Source of the DNA: Bacteroides oleiciplenus YIT 12058
GTDB taxonomy: Bacteria; Bacteroidota; Bacteroidia; Bacteroidales; Bacteroidaceae
Reading direction: 5' to 3'
Assembly (NCBI RefSeq): GCF_000315485.1
Contig: NZ_JH992944.1
Location: 382,603 to 446,602 of the forward strand
DNA length: 64,000 nucleotides
This document shows, piece after piece, positions 17,526-24,595 of this stretch. Position numbers and translations under genes: made by a program. Positions within the stretch are counted from its first letter, which is position 1. Every line of letters begins with the position of its first letter. The notes beneath the pieces are model-generated. The model did no database searches. It had not been told where the DNA came from and worked only from the letters and a program-made list of their open reading frames with translations.

Positions 17526-18215
17526 ATGAGTCGACTAAAGAAACTAAAAAAGATACGAATTCACCGTGAAGGGACACATACACTGGCCGGCAGTTTACTG
17601 TTGCTACTGGTAGTCAATTCTGCCCTATACTTCGGGCTGGAGTGTAAATTACCGTTCTACATCGTAGCTGTGGTCAGTATCGTCTTGTATGGAATGCTGG
17701 TGAATTTCTTCCGATGCCCTATCCGCTTGTTTGAGCAGGAAGACACCGAAAAGATTGTGGTGGCACCTGCCGATGGCAAAATAGTGGTTGTAGAAGAGGT
17801 CGAAGAAAATGAATACTTCCATGACCGCCGCCTTATGATATCCATCTTTATGAGTGTTATCAATGTACATGCCAACTGGTATCCGGTAGACGGAACCGTA
17901 AAGAAGGTGGCACACCAAAACGGTAAATTCATGAAAGCCTGGCTGCCGAAAGCCAGTACGGATAATGAACGATCCATGGTAGTTATCGAAACTCCCGAGG
18001 GCGTGGAAGTGATGGCTCGCCAAATTGCCGGCGCCATGGCACGCCGCATCGTCACCTATGCCGAAGCAGGCGAGGACTGTTATATCGATGAACATATGGG
18101 CTTTATCAAGTTCGGGTCTCGTGTAGATGTTTATCTTCCGCTGGGCACTGAAGTGTTCGTAGAACTGGGACAAACAACTACAGGAAACCAAACCGTGATA
18201 GCCAAACTAAAATAA
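17526..18215 (+). CDS. psd: Phosphatidylserine decarboxylase (archaetidylserine/short type)
   Basis: The enzyme decarboxylates phosphatidylserine to phosphatidylethanolamine at the inner membrane. The 229-residue protein has two N-terminal hydrophobic segments (about 20-60) and the block APADGKIVVVEEV. Near the end comes the self-cleavage site MGFIKFGSRVDVYLP, where cleavage between Gly197 and Ser198 creates the pyruvoyl group. The FGS form and the short length mark the compact Psd type common in Bacteroidetes. PssA, which makes its substrate, starts 7 bases downstream, so both steps of PE synthesis are coupled in one operon. Confidence 0.95.
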   Translation: MSRLKKLKKIRIHREGTHTLAGSLLLLLVVNSALYFGLECKLPFYIVAVVSIVLYGMLVNFFRCPIRLFEQEDTEKIVVAPADGKIVVVEEVEENEYFHDRRLMISIFMSVINVHANWYPVDGTVKKVAHQNGKFMKAWLPKASTDNERSMVVIETPEGVEVMARQIAGAMARRIVTYAEAGEDCYIDEHMGFIKFGSRVDVYLPLGTEVFVELGQTTTGNQTVIAKLK

Positions 18216-18222
18216 CTAAGCA

Positions 18223-18921
18223 ATGGCTAACTGTATTACCCGTCATATACCCAATACATTGACGTGCATGAATCTGTTCTCAGGTTGTATTGCGTGTGTC
18301 ATGGCGTTCGAGTTCAAATATGAATGGGCTCTCACTTTCATCATTATCAGTGCTGTATTCGACTTCCTCGACGGAATGTCGGCCCGGCTTCTGAACGCTC
18401 CTTCTCCCATCGGAAAAGAGTTGGACTCCCTGGCGGATGACGTCAGTTTCGGAGTAGCCCCCTCACTCATCGTATTTTCTTTATTGCGTGAAACCACTTA
18501 TCCCAGTTGGATGAGCGGCTTTCAGGAATATGTTCCCTATTTTGCCTTCCTCATTGCTGTATTTTCTGCATTGCGCCTGGCTAAATTCAACATCGATGAA
18601 CGCCAAAGCAGCTCATTCATTGGCCTGAACACCCCTGCCAACACTTTATTTTGGGCAGCGGCAGCGGCACAATATCATGACTGGCTAATACAAGGCGGTG
18701 CTGTCCTGTACGGATTGCTAGTCTGCATCGTATTGTTCTCCCTGTTATTGGTCTCCGAATTCCCGATGTTCGCCTTCAAACTGAAGAACCTCTCCTGGGA
18801 AGAAAATAAAATTCGTTATTTGTTTTTGATAGTCAGCATTCCCCTGCTTATTTTCGTAGGACTTGCAGCTGTCATCGGCTGGTATATCATTTTGTGCTGG
18901 TTTGTACGGAAGAAACTCTAA
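18223..18921 (+). CDS. pssA: CDP-diacylglycerol-serine O-phosphatidyltransferase
   Basis: This 232-residue membrane enzyme makes phosphatidylserine from CDP-diacylglycerol and serine. It carries the full CDP-alcohol phosphotransferase motif: Asp50-Gly51, Ala54-Arg55, Gly64, Asp68 and Asp72 (seen in DFLDGMSARL and GKELDSLADD). About seven hydrophobic segments follow the usual layout. The gene is directly behind psd and 67 bases before the DUF4834 gene. Confidence 0.95.
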   Translation: MANCITRHIPNTLTCMNLFSGCIACVMAFEFKYEWALTFIIISAVFDFLDGMSARLLNAPSPIGKELDSLADDVSFGVAPSLIVFSLLRETTYPSWMSGFQEYVPYFAFLIAVFSALRLAKFNIDERQSSSFIGLNTPANTLFWAAAAAQYHDWLIQGGAVLYGLLVCIVLFSLLLVSEFPMFAFKLKNLSWEENKIRYLFLIVSIPLLIFVGLAAVIGWYIILCWFVRKKL

Positions 18922-18988
18922 ACAAATCTCTGGCACAGTTGTTGTACTATCGTTCGTAAGACGAACAATCTATAAAAACGATTAGCCC

Positions 18989-19303
18989 ATGTTTCACATA
19001 TTAGGATTTCTATTCATTATAATAGTCGTTATCCTGGTCATTGGACTCAGTATTATCGGCACTGTCCTCCGGAGTATCTTCGGATTGGGGAAGCGTCGCA
19101 CCTCTTCCGGTACTTACCAGAACGGTGGAGGCAGTTATCAATCCAGTGGTGGTTATTCCTTCTCAGGTAATCAACAACAGAATTCTTCTTCACAGGCTAA
19201 TGAAGAAGCCACTTCCTCTGAGGATGTCATTCACAGAAAGCACAAGAAACTCTTCACCAAAGATGAAGGGGAATACGTGGATTTTGAAGAAATCAAAGAA
19301 TAG
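18989..19303 (+). CDS. DUF4834-family small membrane protein
   Basis: The 104-residue protein begins with one long hydrophobic helix (ILGFLFIIIVVILVIGLSII) and continues with a basic patch (GLGKRRT) and a Gly/Ser/Gln-rich flexible stretch. It ends with the conserved tail RKHKKLFTKDEGEYVDFEEI. This layout matches DUF4834 of Bacteroidetes, function unknown. It sits on the same strand behind pssA; the gap contains the small dyad GTTCGTAAGACGAAC at 18952-18966. The tail is probably cytoplasmic. Confidence 0.85.
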   Translation: MFHILGFLFIIIVVILVIGLSIIGTVLRSIFGLGKRRTSSGTYQNGGGSYQSSGGYSFSGNQQQNSSSQANEEATSSEDVIHRKHKKLFTKDEGEYVDFEEIKE

Positions 19304-19311
19304 TCTGTAAA

Positions 19312-19491
19312 TTAAATCTTGGCCATACCGGTCAGGATATACTTGCCTTTCAGATTATGCTCTTTCATATAAATTTGAACTTCTATCCGACAGGCTGACA
19401 TCAGTGAATAGCCCGTTAATCTATCATTCATAGCTTTGATAAATGAATACTCGGTATCGTTGTGAATAAAAGATATACGATGATATTCCAT
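19312..19491 (-). CDS. Small conserved-looking protein of unknown function
   Basis: The frame encodes 59 residues beginning MEYHRISFIHNDTEYSFIKA. A longer start at 19527 is possible, but a full promoter box (TATATTTG on the minus strand) at 19525-19532 overlaps it, so initiation at 19491, 33 bases below the box, is more likely. The protein has alternating hydrophobic and charged residues, no signal peptide and no domain I recognise. It lies convergent to the DUF4834 gene with only 8 bases between the stop codons. The promoter match is the main support that it is a real gene. Confidence 0.5.
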   Translation of the reverse strand: MEYHRISFIHNDTEYSFIKAMNDRLTGYSLMSACRIEVQIYMKEHNLKGKYILTGMAKI

Positions 19492-19524
19492 TACATATGG
19501 TATTTTAAGGGTATGTTGAGTAGT

Positions 19525-19532
19525 CAAATATA
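19525..19532 (-). promoter_or_regulatory. Bacteroides -7 box for the small gene at 19312-19491
   Basis: The plus strand reads CAAATATA, so the minus strand carries TATATTTG, matching TAnnTTTG. It lies 33 bases upstream of the chosen ATG. Confidence 0.5.
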
Positions 19533-19579
19533 CGGATAAAATACGAAATATAGGTCAGAAAAAGGAACTATATTAGAAT

Positions 19580-20014
19580 TCAACGGCGTTTTGTTACAAA
19601 GAAATCTTTCATAAGTGCGGCACAATCATCGGCAAGCACTCCTTTCACCACCACTGTTTTCGGGTGCAAAGCTTGCGGCGCATAGCGCTGATAACCGCGC
19701 TTTTCATCTTCCGCACCAAATACAAGTCGTCCCATCTGCGCCCAAGCAATGGCACCGGCGCACATCACACAAGGTTCAACAGTAACATAAAGGGTACATT
19801 CGCTCAGATACTTTCCACCAAGGGTAGCGGCAGCGGCAGTAATCGCTTGCATCTCAGCATGAGCTGTTACATCTGTCAAAGTTTCAGTCAGGTTGTGGGC
19901 ACGTGCAATGATACGCTCTTTGCATACAACCACTGCACCCACAGGCACTTCTCCCCGCTCTGCAGCTTTACGCGCTTCTGCAAGCGCTTGTTTCATATAA
20001 AAGTTATCGTCCAA
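19580..20014 (-). CDS. tadA: tRNA adenosine(34) deaminase
   Basis: TadA converts adenosine to inosine at the wobble position of tRNA-Arg(ACG). The 144-residue protein has the zinc-binding and catalytic motifs HAEMQAI (His and the proton-shuttling Glu) and PCVMCAGAI (the two zinc cysteines), plus the start MDDNFYMKQALAEARKAAERGE typical of the family. The C-terminus has the usual VKGVLADDCAALMKDFF block. The next minus-strand gene upstream is a small RHH-like protein 30 bases away. Confidence 0.93.
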   Translation of the reverse strand: MDDNFYMKQALAEARKAAERGEVPVGAVVVCKERIIARAHNLTETLTDVTAHAEMQAITAAAATLGGKYLSECTLYVTVEPCVMCAGAIAWAQMGRLVFGAEDEKRGYQRYAPQALHPKTVVVKGVLADDCAALMKDFFVTKRR

Positions 20015-20044
20015 CTTCCCCTACCTTTAATTTTTAATTCTCTC

Positions 20045-20278
20045 CTATCTCCTCATATCATGCTCTCCGAAAAGAGTCGGATAATCTTCTTCCATATTCT
20101 TATGGATAAACATGAGAATAGTCTCCCGTAGCCAACGCGATTTGTTCGTTATCTTGTATTTCTCCAGATAACGGTCTACAATCCGTAGCTCTTCCTCGCT
20201 CATCAGACATACGATGCGCTGTTCACGTTTCGGTTCTTCGGGTGTTGCTTTCGCACACGTTTTATCTCTCTTTCTCAT
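20045..20278 (-). CDS. Small ribbon-helix-helix-like protein, unknown role
   Basis: The 77-residue protein has a basic N-terminus (MRKRDKTCAKATPEEPKREQ). After it come a short strand-like segment (RIVCLMSEEEL) and two helices (RIVDRYLEKYKITNKSRWLRETILMF) in the pattern of ribbon-helix-helix DNA-binding proteins. Family membership is inferred from the pattern only. Its ATG is just 8 bases below a TAATTTTG box, so the mRNA leader would be nearly absent. It sits between tadA and the divergent yraN. Confidence 0.65.
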   Translation of the reverse strand: MRKRDKTCAKATPEEPKREQRIVCLMSEEELRIVDRYLEKYKITNKSRWLRETILMFIHKNMEEDYPTLFGEHDMRR

Positions 20279-20286
20279 ATTTCCTG

Positions 20287-20336
20287 CAAAATTAGTTTTC
20301 CTTCTGTAAATACAAAGCAGAAAAAACGTATTTTTG
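20287..20336. promoter_or_regulatory. Divergent promoters between the RHH-like gene and yraN
   Basis: On the minus strand TAATTTTG lies at 20287-20294, and on the plus strand TATTTTTG at 20329-20336; both match TAnnTTTG. The yraN start is 36 bases downstream of the plus-strand box. Confidence 0.55.
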
Positions 20337-20371
20337 CATAGAAACAGCTAAAAAGCAGAACAAATATAGGT

Positions 20372-20737
20372 ATGGCAGCACACAATGCCCTCGGAAAAGC
20401 AGGAGAAGATGCCGCAATGGCATATTTGGAACGCAACGGATACACCATCCGCCACCGCAACTGGCGAAAAAACCGCCTCGAACTGGACATTGTGGCAGTC
20501 AAAGACGAACAACTGATTGTAGTGGAGGTAAAAACCCGCAGCAATACGGACTACGTTGAACCGCAGGATGCCGTCAATTGGCAGAAGGTACGCCACATTG
20601 TGGTGGCTGCTGATGCTTACATCAAGCATTTTAGCATCGATGCTCCCGTCCGTTTTGACATTATTACCGCTGTCGGCGAGGCTGGCGCATTTGAGATTGA
20701 ACATATCAAGGATGCATTTTATCCGCCGATGTTCTGA
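20372..20737 (+). CDS. YraN/UPF0102 family nuclease-fold protein
   Basis: The 121-residue protein has the UPF0102 pattern: GKAGEDAAMAYLERNGYTI, then NRLELDIVAVKDEQLIVVEVKTR, where the Asp, Glu and Lys form the PD-(D/E)XK-like site. It ends with VRFDIITAV. Members are small cytoplasmic proteins of the Holliday-junction-resolvase fold whose cell role is unsettled. The sequence looks intact. The next gene on the strand follows after a palindromic intergenic element. Confidence 0.92.
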   Translation: MAAHNALGKAGEDAAMAYLERNGYTIRHRNWRKNRLELDIVAVKDEQLIVVEVKTRSNTDYVEPQDAVNWQKVRHIVVAADAYIKHFSIDAPVRFDIITAVGEAGAFEIEHIKDAFYPPMF

Positions 20738-20739
20738 GG

Positions 20740-20815
20740 AAATTGAGAATTAAAAAATGAAAAATACCATGCGGCATGATGACGCAGAATAATTAATAAC
20801 TAATAATTAGTAATT
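20740..20815. repeat. Intergenic element with palindromic core
   Basis: Two bases after the yraN stop begins AAATTGAGAATTAAAAAATGA, the same arm type as at 38574 and 40866. It is followed by ATACCATGCGGCATGAT (20764-20780), whose CATGCGGCATG is a hyphenated palindrome nearly identical to the core at 416-426. The right side (ACTAATAATTAGT) resembles the arms of the elements at 391 and 51711, so this copy looks like a hybrid. Confidence 0.55.
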
Positions 20816-20821
20816 ACTCAA

Positions 20822-21178
20822 ATGGATATAGAAACCGCTCGCGAATATTGTCTCGCAAAGAAAGCCGTAACGGAGTGTCTTCCGTTCGACGAGTATTCAC
20901 TCGTGATGAAAGTGATGAATAAAATGTTTGTACTGATTGACTTGGAAGGATCGAACAAAATCTGCATGAAGTGCGATCCGGAATATGCGATAGAGCTACG
21001 CGAGCACTACTCATCCATTGAGGGTGCTTATCATTTCAACAAAAAGTACTGGAACCAGATTTTCCTTGATGGTGATGTGGATGATAAGTTGATAAAGAGC
21101 CTCATCGACCATGCTTATGAAGAAGTACTGAAGAAGTTCACTAAGAAAATGCGTGCCGAATATGACGCCCTGCCCTGA
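20822..21178 (+). CDS. YjbR/MmcQ-family protein
   Basis: This 118-residue protein matches the YjbR/CyaY-like-fold family, with the typical start TAREYCLAKKAVTECLPFDE and the later block KYWNQIFLDGDVDDKLIKSLIDHAYEEV broken by charged residues. The family is annotated as DNA-binding on the basis of its structure; the cell role is unclear. No signal peptide is present. The stop codon is 1 base before the birA start, so the two are translationally close and likely one operon. Confidence 0.87.
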   Translation: MDIETAREYCLAKKAVTECLPFDEYSLVMKVMNKMFVLIDLEGSNKICMKCDPEYAIELREHYSSIEGAYHFNKKYWNQIFLDGDVDDKLIKSLIDHAYEEVLKKFTKKMRAEYDALP

Positions 21179-21179
21179 T

Positions 21180-21971
21180 ATGAAGAAAGAACCGAATCTG
21201 ATAATTACCCCCGCTGTGTTTCCTGTTCCGCTAATTATATTACCGGAAACAGACTCTACAAACAATCACCTGACACAACTTTGCAACGAACAGCAATCCG
21301 CTGTCCGAGAATTTACGACGGTCATTGCCGAACGCCAGACTGCCGGTAAAGGACAGCGAGGCAACAGCTGGGAGTCGGAAGACTGCCGGAACATTACATT
21401 CAGCTTCGTACTCTATCCCACTTTTATTGAAGCCCGTCGCCAGTTCATCCTTTCTCAAATCGTCTCCCTCTCCATCAAGGAAGAACTGGACGAATGGACG
21501 GAAGGTATTTCCATCAAATGGCCGAACGACATCTATTGGAACGAAAAGAAAATTTGCGGCATACTGATAGAAAATGACCTTTCCGGACACCACATTGGAC
21601 GCAGCATTTCCGGTATCGGGGTAAACATAAATCAGGAAACCTTCCGGAGCAATGCTCCCAATCCGGTATCTTTAAAGCAAATCACAGGGCAAGAGTACGA
21701 CCGCTACCTGATACTCGCCAACATCATGAGGCGACTAAAAGAGTACTACACCCTCCTGCAAACAGACACTTCGGGTGATGCCGCCAACCGTATTGCCGAA
21801 CGTTATGCCCATTCCCTTTTTCGCCGCGAAGGCTTTCATCGCTATGCCGATGCAGACAGTGAGTTCCTTGCCCGCTTGCTACGCGTTGAACCGGATGGAC
21901 GATTTATCCTTGAAGACCAGGCAGGAAAAGAGCGCGGATACCTGTTTAAGGAAGTGCAATACATTCTCTGA
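21180..21971 (+). CDS. birA: Biotin--protein ligase (monofunctional BirA)
   Basis: The enzyme activates biotin with ATP and attaches it to biotin-dependent carboxylases. The protein has about 263 residues from the ATG at 21180; an in-frame ATG at 21153 would overlap the preceding gene and is less likely. Motifs include ETDSTNNHL, the ATP/biotin loop around AGKGQRGNSWES, and the catalytic KWPNDIYWNEKKICGILIE. No N-terminal helix-turn-helix is present, so it is the non-regulatory type. The C-terminal small domain is complete (FRREGFHRYADADSEFLARL). Confidence 0.93.
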   Translation: MKKEPNLIITPAVFPVPLIILPETDSTNNHLTQLCNEQQSAVREFTTVIAERQTAGKGQRGNSWESEDCRNITFSFVLYPTFIEARRQFILSQIVSLSIKEELDEWTEGISIKWPNDIYWNEKKICGILIENDLSGHHIGRSISGIGVNINQETFRSNAPNPVSLKQITGQEYDRYLILANIMRRLKEYYTLLQTDTSGDAANRIAERYAHSLFRREGFHRYADADSEFLARLLRVEPDGRFILEDQAGKERGYLFKEVQYIL

Positions 21972-21978
21972 CGCAAAG

Positions 21979-22161
21979 CAATCACTCAATATCAAACCGT
22001 ATTGTTTAAAAGTCTTCAAGCACCGATGGTATATCGTAGCTCGTAGCCCTTATTATGAGACTATTATGATTTATGCACTCGATCGCATTCATAAATTACA
22101 AATTACGGATATACAACTGTTCATAGCATTTGCTTATATTAGAATAAAATATTATATTTGA
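21979..22161 (+). pseudogene. Relic of a WYL-domain transcriptional regulator
   Basis: Just after birA a frame reads IKPYCLKVFKHRWYIVARSP and then MIYALDRIHKLQIT. This matches the WYL domain of Bacteroidetes regulators (PYCLK, RWY, YALDRI). The similarity stops near 22110 and the frame ends at 22161; no N-terminal HTH is present upstream, where birA begins. The fragment is therefore a gene remnant of perhaps 45 recognisable residues. The following 217 bases to the HU-like gene contain nothing I can identify. Confidence 0.65.
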
Positions 22162-22378
22162 ACAGAGTTGTTTGATGAGATGCAAAGCACAAAATTTCAA
22201 TGCAGTTACATTGTCTCCAAATTGTTACCAACAACTTTCGACTTCTCTACTTAATTCTGTCAGTCAGTTAGATACAGGAAGATTTCTTATCCGAGGCAAA
22301 GATAAGATCGTTCTGTCCTTTCAGCCCCCACCGAATCTTCCTGTTCATCGGCATTCCGGCTGAAACTACTTTCCCGTT

Positions 22379-23017
22379 TCACCGCTTCACCTTCGCATCC
22401 CGTGACACGCCGTAATATCCCGGCATCGGGCGATAGATGGGTTGCGTACGCCGCCCTACGTTCATCAACTTGCCTTCTTCCAGAAGCCGTTTCAAGTGCC
22501 CGTTGGCAGTGGTGCGGGCCATGCCGCACAGATTCTGGAAATCGTAGCGAATCAGTATATCATGTTCGGCGAAGTATTCCTTCAAACGCATGTCTATCTC
22601 CACTTCCGAGAGGCGTTGGGAGTGACGGGTATATTTACTTCGGGTGGTAGTGATACCCGTCAGCGCACTTTTCAGGTTGACGTCGGGACGGAAACTGATG
22701 CTCTTCAGTCGCAATTTCAGATGCTTGTTCGGCGTGCTGCGCGTCACTTTCTGCGTAGCTTCCAACGTGGGGGCAAAATATCCTAAACCCTCGATGTGCA
22801 CCTCACGACCTTCGCGCAACTCCTCGCTGCAAATCTGCGTCAGGCAATCTATCGCATTCATCACATCGCCCACCGTGAGCGAACTGCGGGCATGCACGCG
22901 GGCATAAAGTTGCTTCATGCTGACTTTTCCGTTAAGCAACGGACGGGGATGCAGTCCCCTTTCTTCCGGATCACCCTCAGCGTTGGGGTTCTCATACCAA
23001 TCATATACTATTGCCAT
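22379..23017 (-). CDS. HU-like DNA-binding protein with C-terminal winged-helix-like region
   Basis: The 212-residue protein carries a Bacteroides HU/IHF-like domain over about residues 1-125. Visible are MAIVYDWYENPNAEGDPEE at the start, a helix MNAIDCLTQICSEELREGR, and the beta arm block HIEGLGYFAPTLEATQKVT. The remaining part (EVEIDMRLKEYFAEHDILIR, then GMARTTANGHLKRLLEEGKL) has the spacing of a small winged helix. Such proteins often sit beside VirE/primase-like genes and amidases in Bacteroides; here the VirE partner is a divergent relic at 23235-23623. It is likely a nucleoid or regulatory protein, but the exact role is unknown. Confidence 0.8.
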   Translation of the reverse strand: MAIVYDWYENPNAEGDPEERGLHPRPLLNGKVSMKQLYARVHARSSLTVGDVMNAIDCLTQICSEELREGREVHIEGLGYFAPTLEATQKVTRSTPNKHLKLRLKSISFRPDVNLKSALTGITTTRSKYTRHSQRLSEVEIDMRLKEYFAEHDILIRYDFQNLCGMARTTANGHLKRLLEEGKLMNVGRRTQPIYRPMPGYYGVSRDAKVKR

Positions 23018-23091
23018 AAACCTTATTCTTTTCTACGTTAATATCCTTGCTTTATTGTGCTAAAGATACTGGTTGATAAATGAACCACTCT

Positions 23092-23171
23092 GGTCGGTCG
23101 AACAAATGACTGGAGTTATTTAATCAAATAACTCCGGTCGGAAGAGCGAACAACTAAAGTCGGTCATTCGT
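23092..23171. promoter_or_regulatory. Hairpin and GGTCGGTC-type repeats upstream of the HU-like gene
   Basis: A perfect 10-bp inverted repeat, GGAGTTATTT with AAATAACTCC (23112-23121 with 23126-23135), is flanked by three GTCGG-containing copies near 23093, 23137 and 23159, two of them followed by GAAC-like bases. The block lies 75-155 bases upstream of the HU-like start and before the VirE relic. It may be an operator or a remnant of a mobile element end. Confidence 0.4.
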
Positions 23172-23234
23172 AAAACAGCATACAAAGGTACATAAAATAG
23201 GGGATTATATACCTAAAAGTCCTGTCTTTTTCTG

Positions 23235-23623
23235 CAAGCGCCTTTTAGAAAGAATGCCTTATACCTCGAAGCACATGGCGAAGGCATCCCTTGCTGGGAC
23301 AAAGACCTGAGCCGCTACGTCTTTTCCTCCTACATTCCCTCTTACCATCCTTTTCACCTCTACATGGAAGAGCTGCCCGCCCGATTTCGTACCCCGCTCC
23401 CCATGAAAAGAGCCTCGACCTGACCGCCGCCGACATTTTCAGTGAACTACAAACGAGTAACCCTGCTGCTATGCGTGGCAGCAATCCCATGCGTTTTAGT
23501 CAAGTACTGCTTCGGGCAGGGCTGAAAAGAAGACATACGGAATACGGCAATGTGTATGAAGTGGTGAGAAGGCAGGAAGCTTCAGCCAGAAAGCCGATGA
23601 ACAGGGAGATCTGGGAAGCCTGA
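23235..23623 (+). pseudogene. Relic of a VirE/primase-like (BT4734-DUF3874) gene
   Basis: Two pieces of one gene type lie side by side in different frames. From 23235 a frame reads NALYLEAHGEGIPCWDKDLS and then YVFSSYIPSYHPFHLYMEEL, as in the middle of VirE-like proteins just before the P-loop part. From about 23400 another frame reads DIFSELQTSNPAAMRGSNPM and HTEYGNVYEVVRR, the C-terminal DUF3874 domain. The P-loop region between them is missing, so an internal deletion with frame change is the simplest explanation. About 250 bases after it, up to 23872, hold no recognisable gene. Confidence 0.72.
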
Positions 23624-23872
23624 AAGAACTGCAAGGAGGAAAGTTGGTTATAGGAAGAGAATGTATGGGTAAAATATTTATGCATGATGTCTATTAAAAA
23701 GCATAAATGTTATTATAGCTTTCATTAAGTACGAGATATATCGCATTATTGGAGTAGATTGCTTTATTAACTGTCAGGAAACACAATTTTATTTGGATAG
23801 AAAAAAACACCTGACTCATTCGTAGAGAATTAGATAAAACTGTATTTTTAGAACCTGTAATATTACGTGCAG

Positions 23873-24451
23873 TCAAACAACAGGTTCAAAAATAGAGTTC
23901 TTATTTTTAGCCCGCCATTCTTTTTCTATAGCTTGACGAATCATTTCCAGATTATCCCAATTTCTGCCACCGGAGGCATGCCAACGATTATTGGTAGGAT
24001 TACAACGGCTATTGTAAGCCATAGACGGATTTCCAAAAATAACGACAACACGTACATGCCAACGCATACAAATATCATCGGCAATAAATTGCCGTTTGTT
24101 ACACAGTACTATTTTCCAGCGATTTTCCTTTGCCAGCCGCATCAAGACATTTTGCTGTTCTTGCGGAGTAAGAGCCGTATTGATGTAATGTAGCTTGAGC
24201 GTATTCTTCTTATTTCGATAAGTAATATAAACAACTGCAACAGAGACGACAGGAAACAATATGGAGAACCATATAAATTCCGTTTCTACAATTTCCCCCT
24301 TGAGCCTTGCCATCAAAGGCATCAGCAATACAACGACGGAAGCAAACAGGAGAGTGAAAAGATTTTCTTTAGGATAGTAATCCTTTTTCTCTCGATTCGT
24401 CAGTTCTATCCGGCGGTTCTTTATCGTGCGTTCTAATAATTCCTGATTCAT
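23873..24451 (-). CDS. Unrecognised protein with two membrane helices
   Basis: From the ATG at 24451 the protein has 192 residues: a charged N-terminus (MNQELLERTIKNRRIELTN), two hydrophobic helices (FTLLFASVVVLLMPLMA and FIWFSILFPVVSVAVVYITY), and a soluble C-terminal domain of about 105 residues. That domain contains MRLAKENRWKIVLCNKRQFI and the motif WHASGGRNWDNLEMIRQAI. A further in-frame ATG at 24508 exists, but a TAACTTTG promoter box at 24470-24477 lies inside that stretch and favours 24451. I do not recognise the family and see no partner genes; it is divergent from the TPR regulator. Confidence 0.65.
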   Translation of the reverse strand: MNQELLERTIKNRRIELTNREKKDYYPKENLFTLLFASVVVLLMPLMARLKGEIVETEFIWFSILFPVVSVAVVYITYRNKKNTLKLHYINTALTPQEQQNVLMRLAKENRWKIVLCNKRQFIADDICMRWHVRVVVIFGNPSMAYNSRCNPTNNRWHASGGRNWDNLEMIRQAIEKEWRAKNKNSIFEPVV

Positions 24452-24469
24452 GTTGGAGTCTTTGAGACG

Positions 24470-24477
24470 CAAAGTTA
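24470..24477 (-). promoter_or_regulatory. Bacteroides -7 box for the two-helix membrane protein
   Basis: The minus strand reads TAACTTTG, matching TAnnTTTG, 18 bases above the ATG at 24451. Confidence 0.5.
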
Positions 24478-24582
24478 CGGATATGTTAGGGAAAAGAATA
24501 ATTTCCAAACTGATTTATTATTCAGTCACGAAATTTGAATACAATATTTTCAAGAAAAGCAATATATTTTCCCAAAAATCCA

Positions 24583-24590
24583 TATCTTTG
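24583..24590 (+). promoter_or_regulatory. Bacteroides -7 box for the TPR-HTH regulator
   Basis: TATCTTTG at 24583-24590 matches TAnnTTTG. The ATG follows after only 5 bases, so the mRNA would have a very short or no leader, or this box serves another start. Confidence 0.45.
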
Positions 24591-24595
24591 TATCT

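Noticed and set aside
21775..22161. Whole frame of 128 codons overlapping the end of birA as a gene
   Set aside because: The first part is an out-of-frame reading of birA; only the part after about 21985 resembles a WYL domain, so it is reported as a relic and not as a gene.
23291..23623. 110-codon frame as an intact small gene
   Set aside because: Only its second half matches DUF3874; the first half is an out-of-frame reading of the VirE relic, so it is treated as a pseudogene.
23851..23887. GAACCTGT/ACAGGTTC inverted repeat as a terminator of the two-helix membrane protein gene
   Set aside because: Only 8 bp with a 21-base loop that includes the stop codon, and no T-run on the relevant strand.
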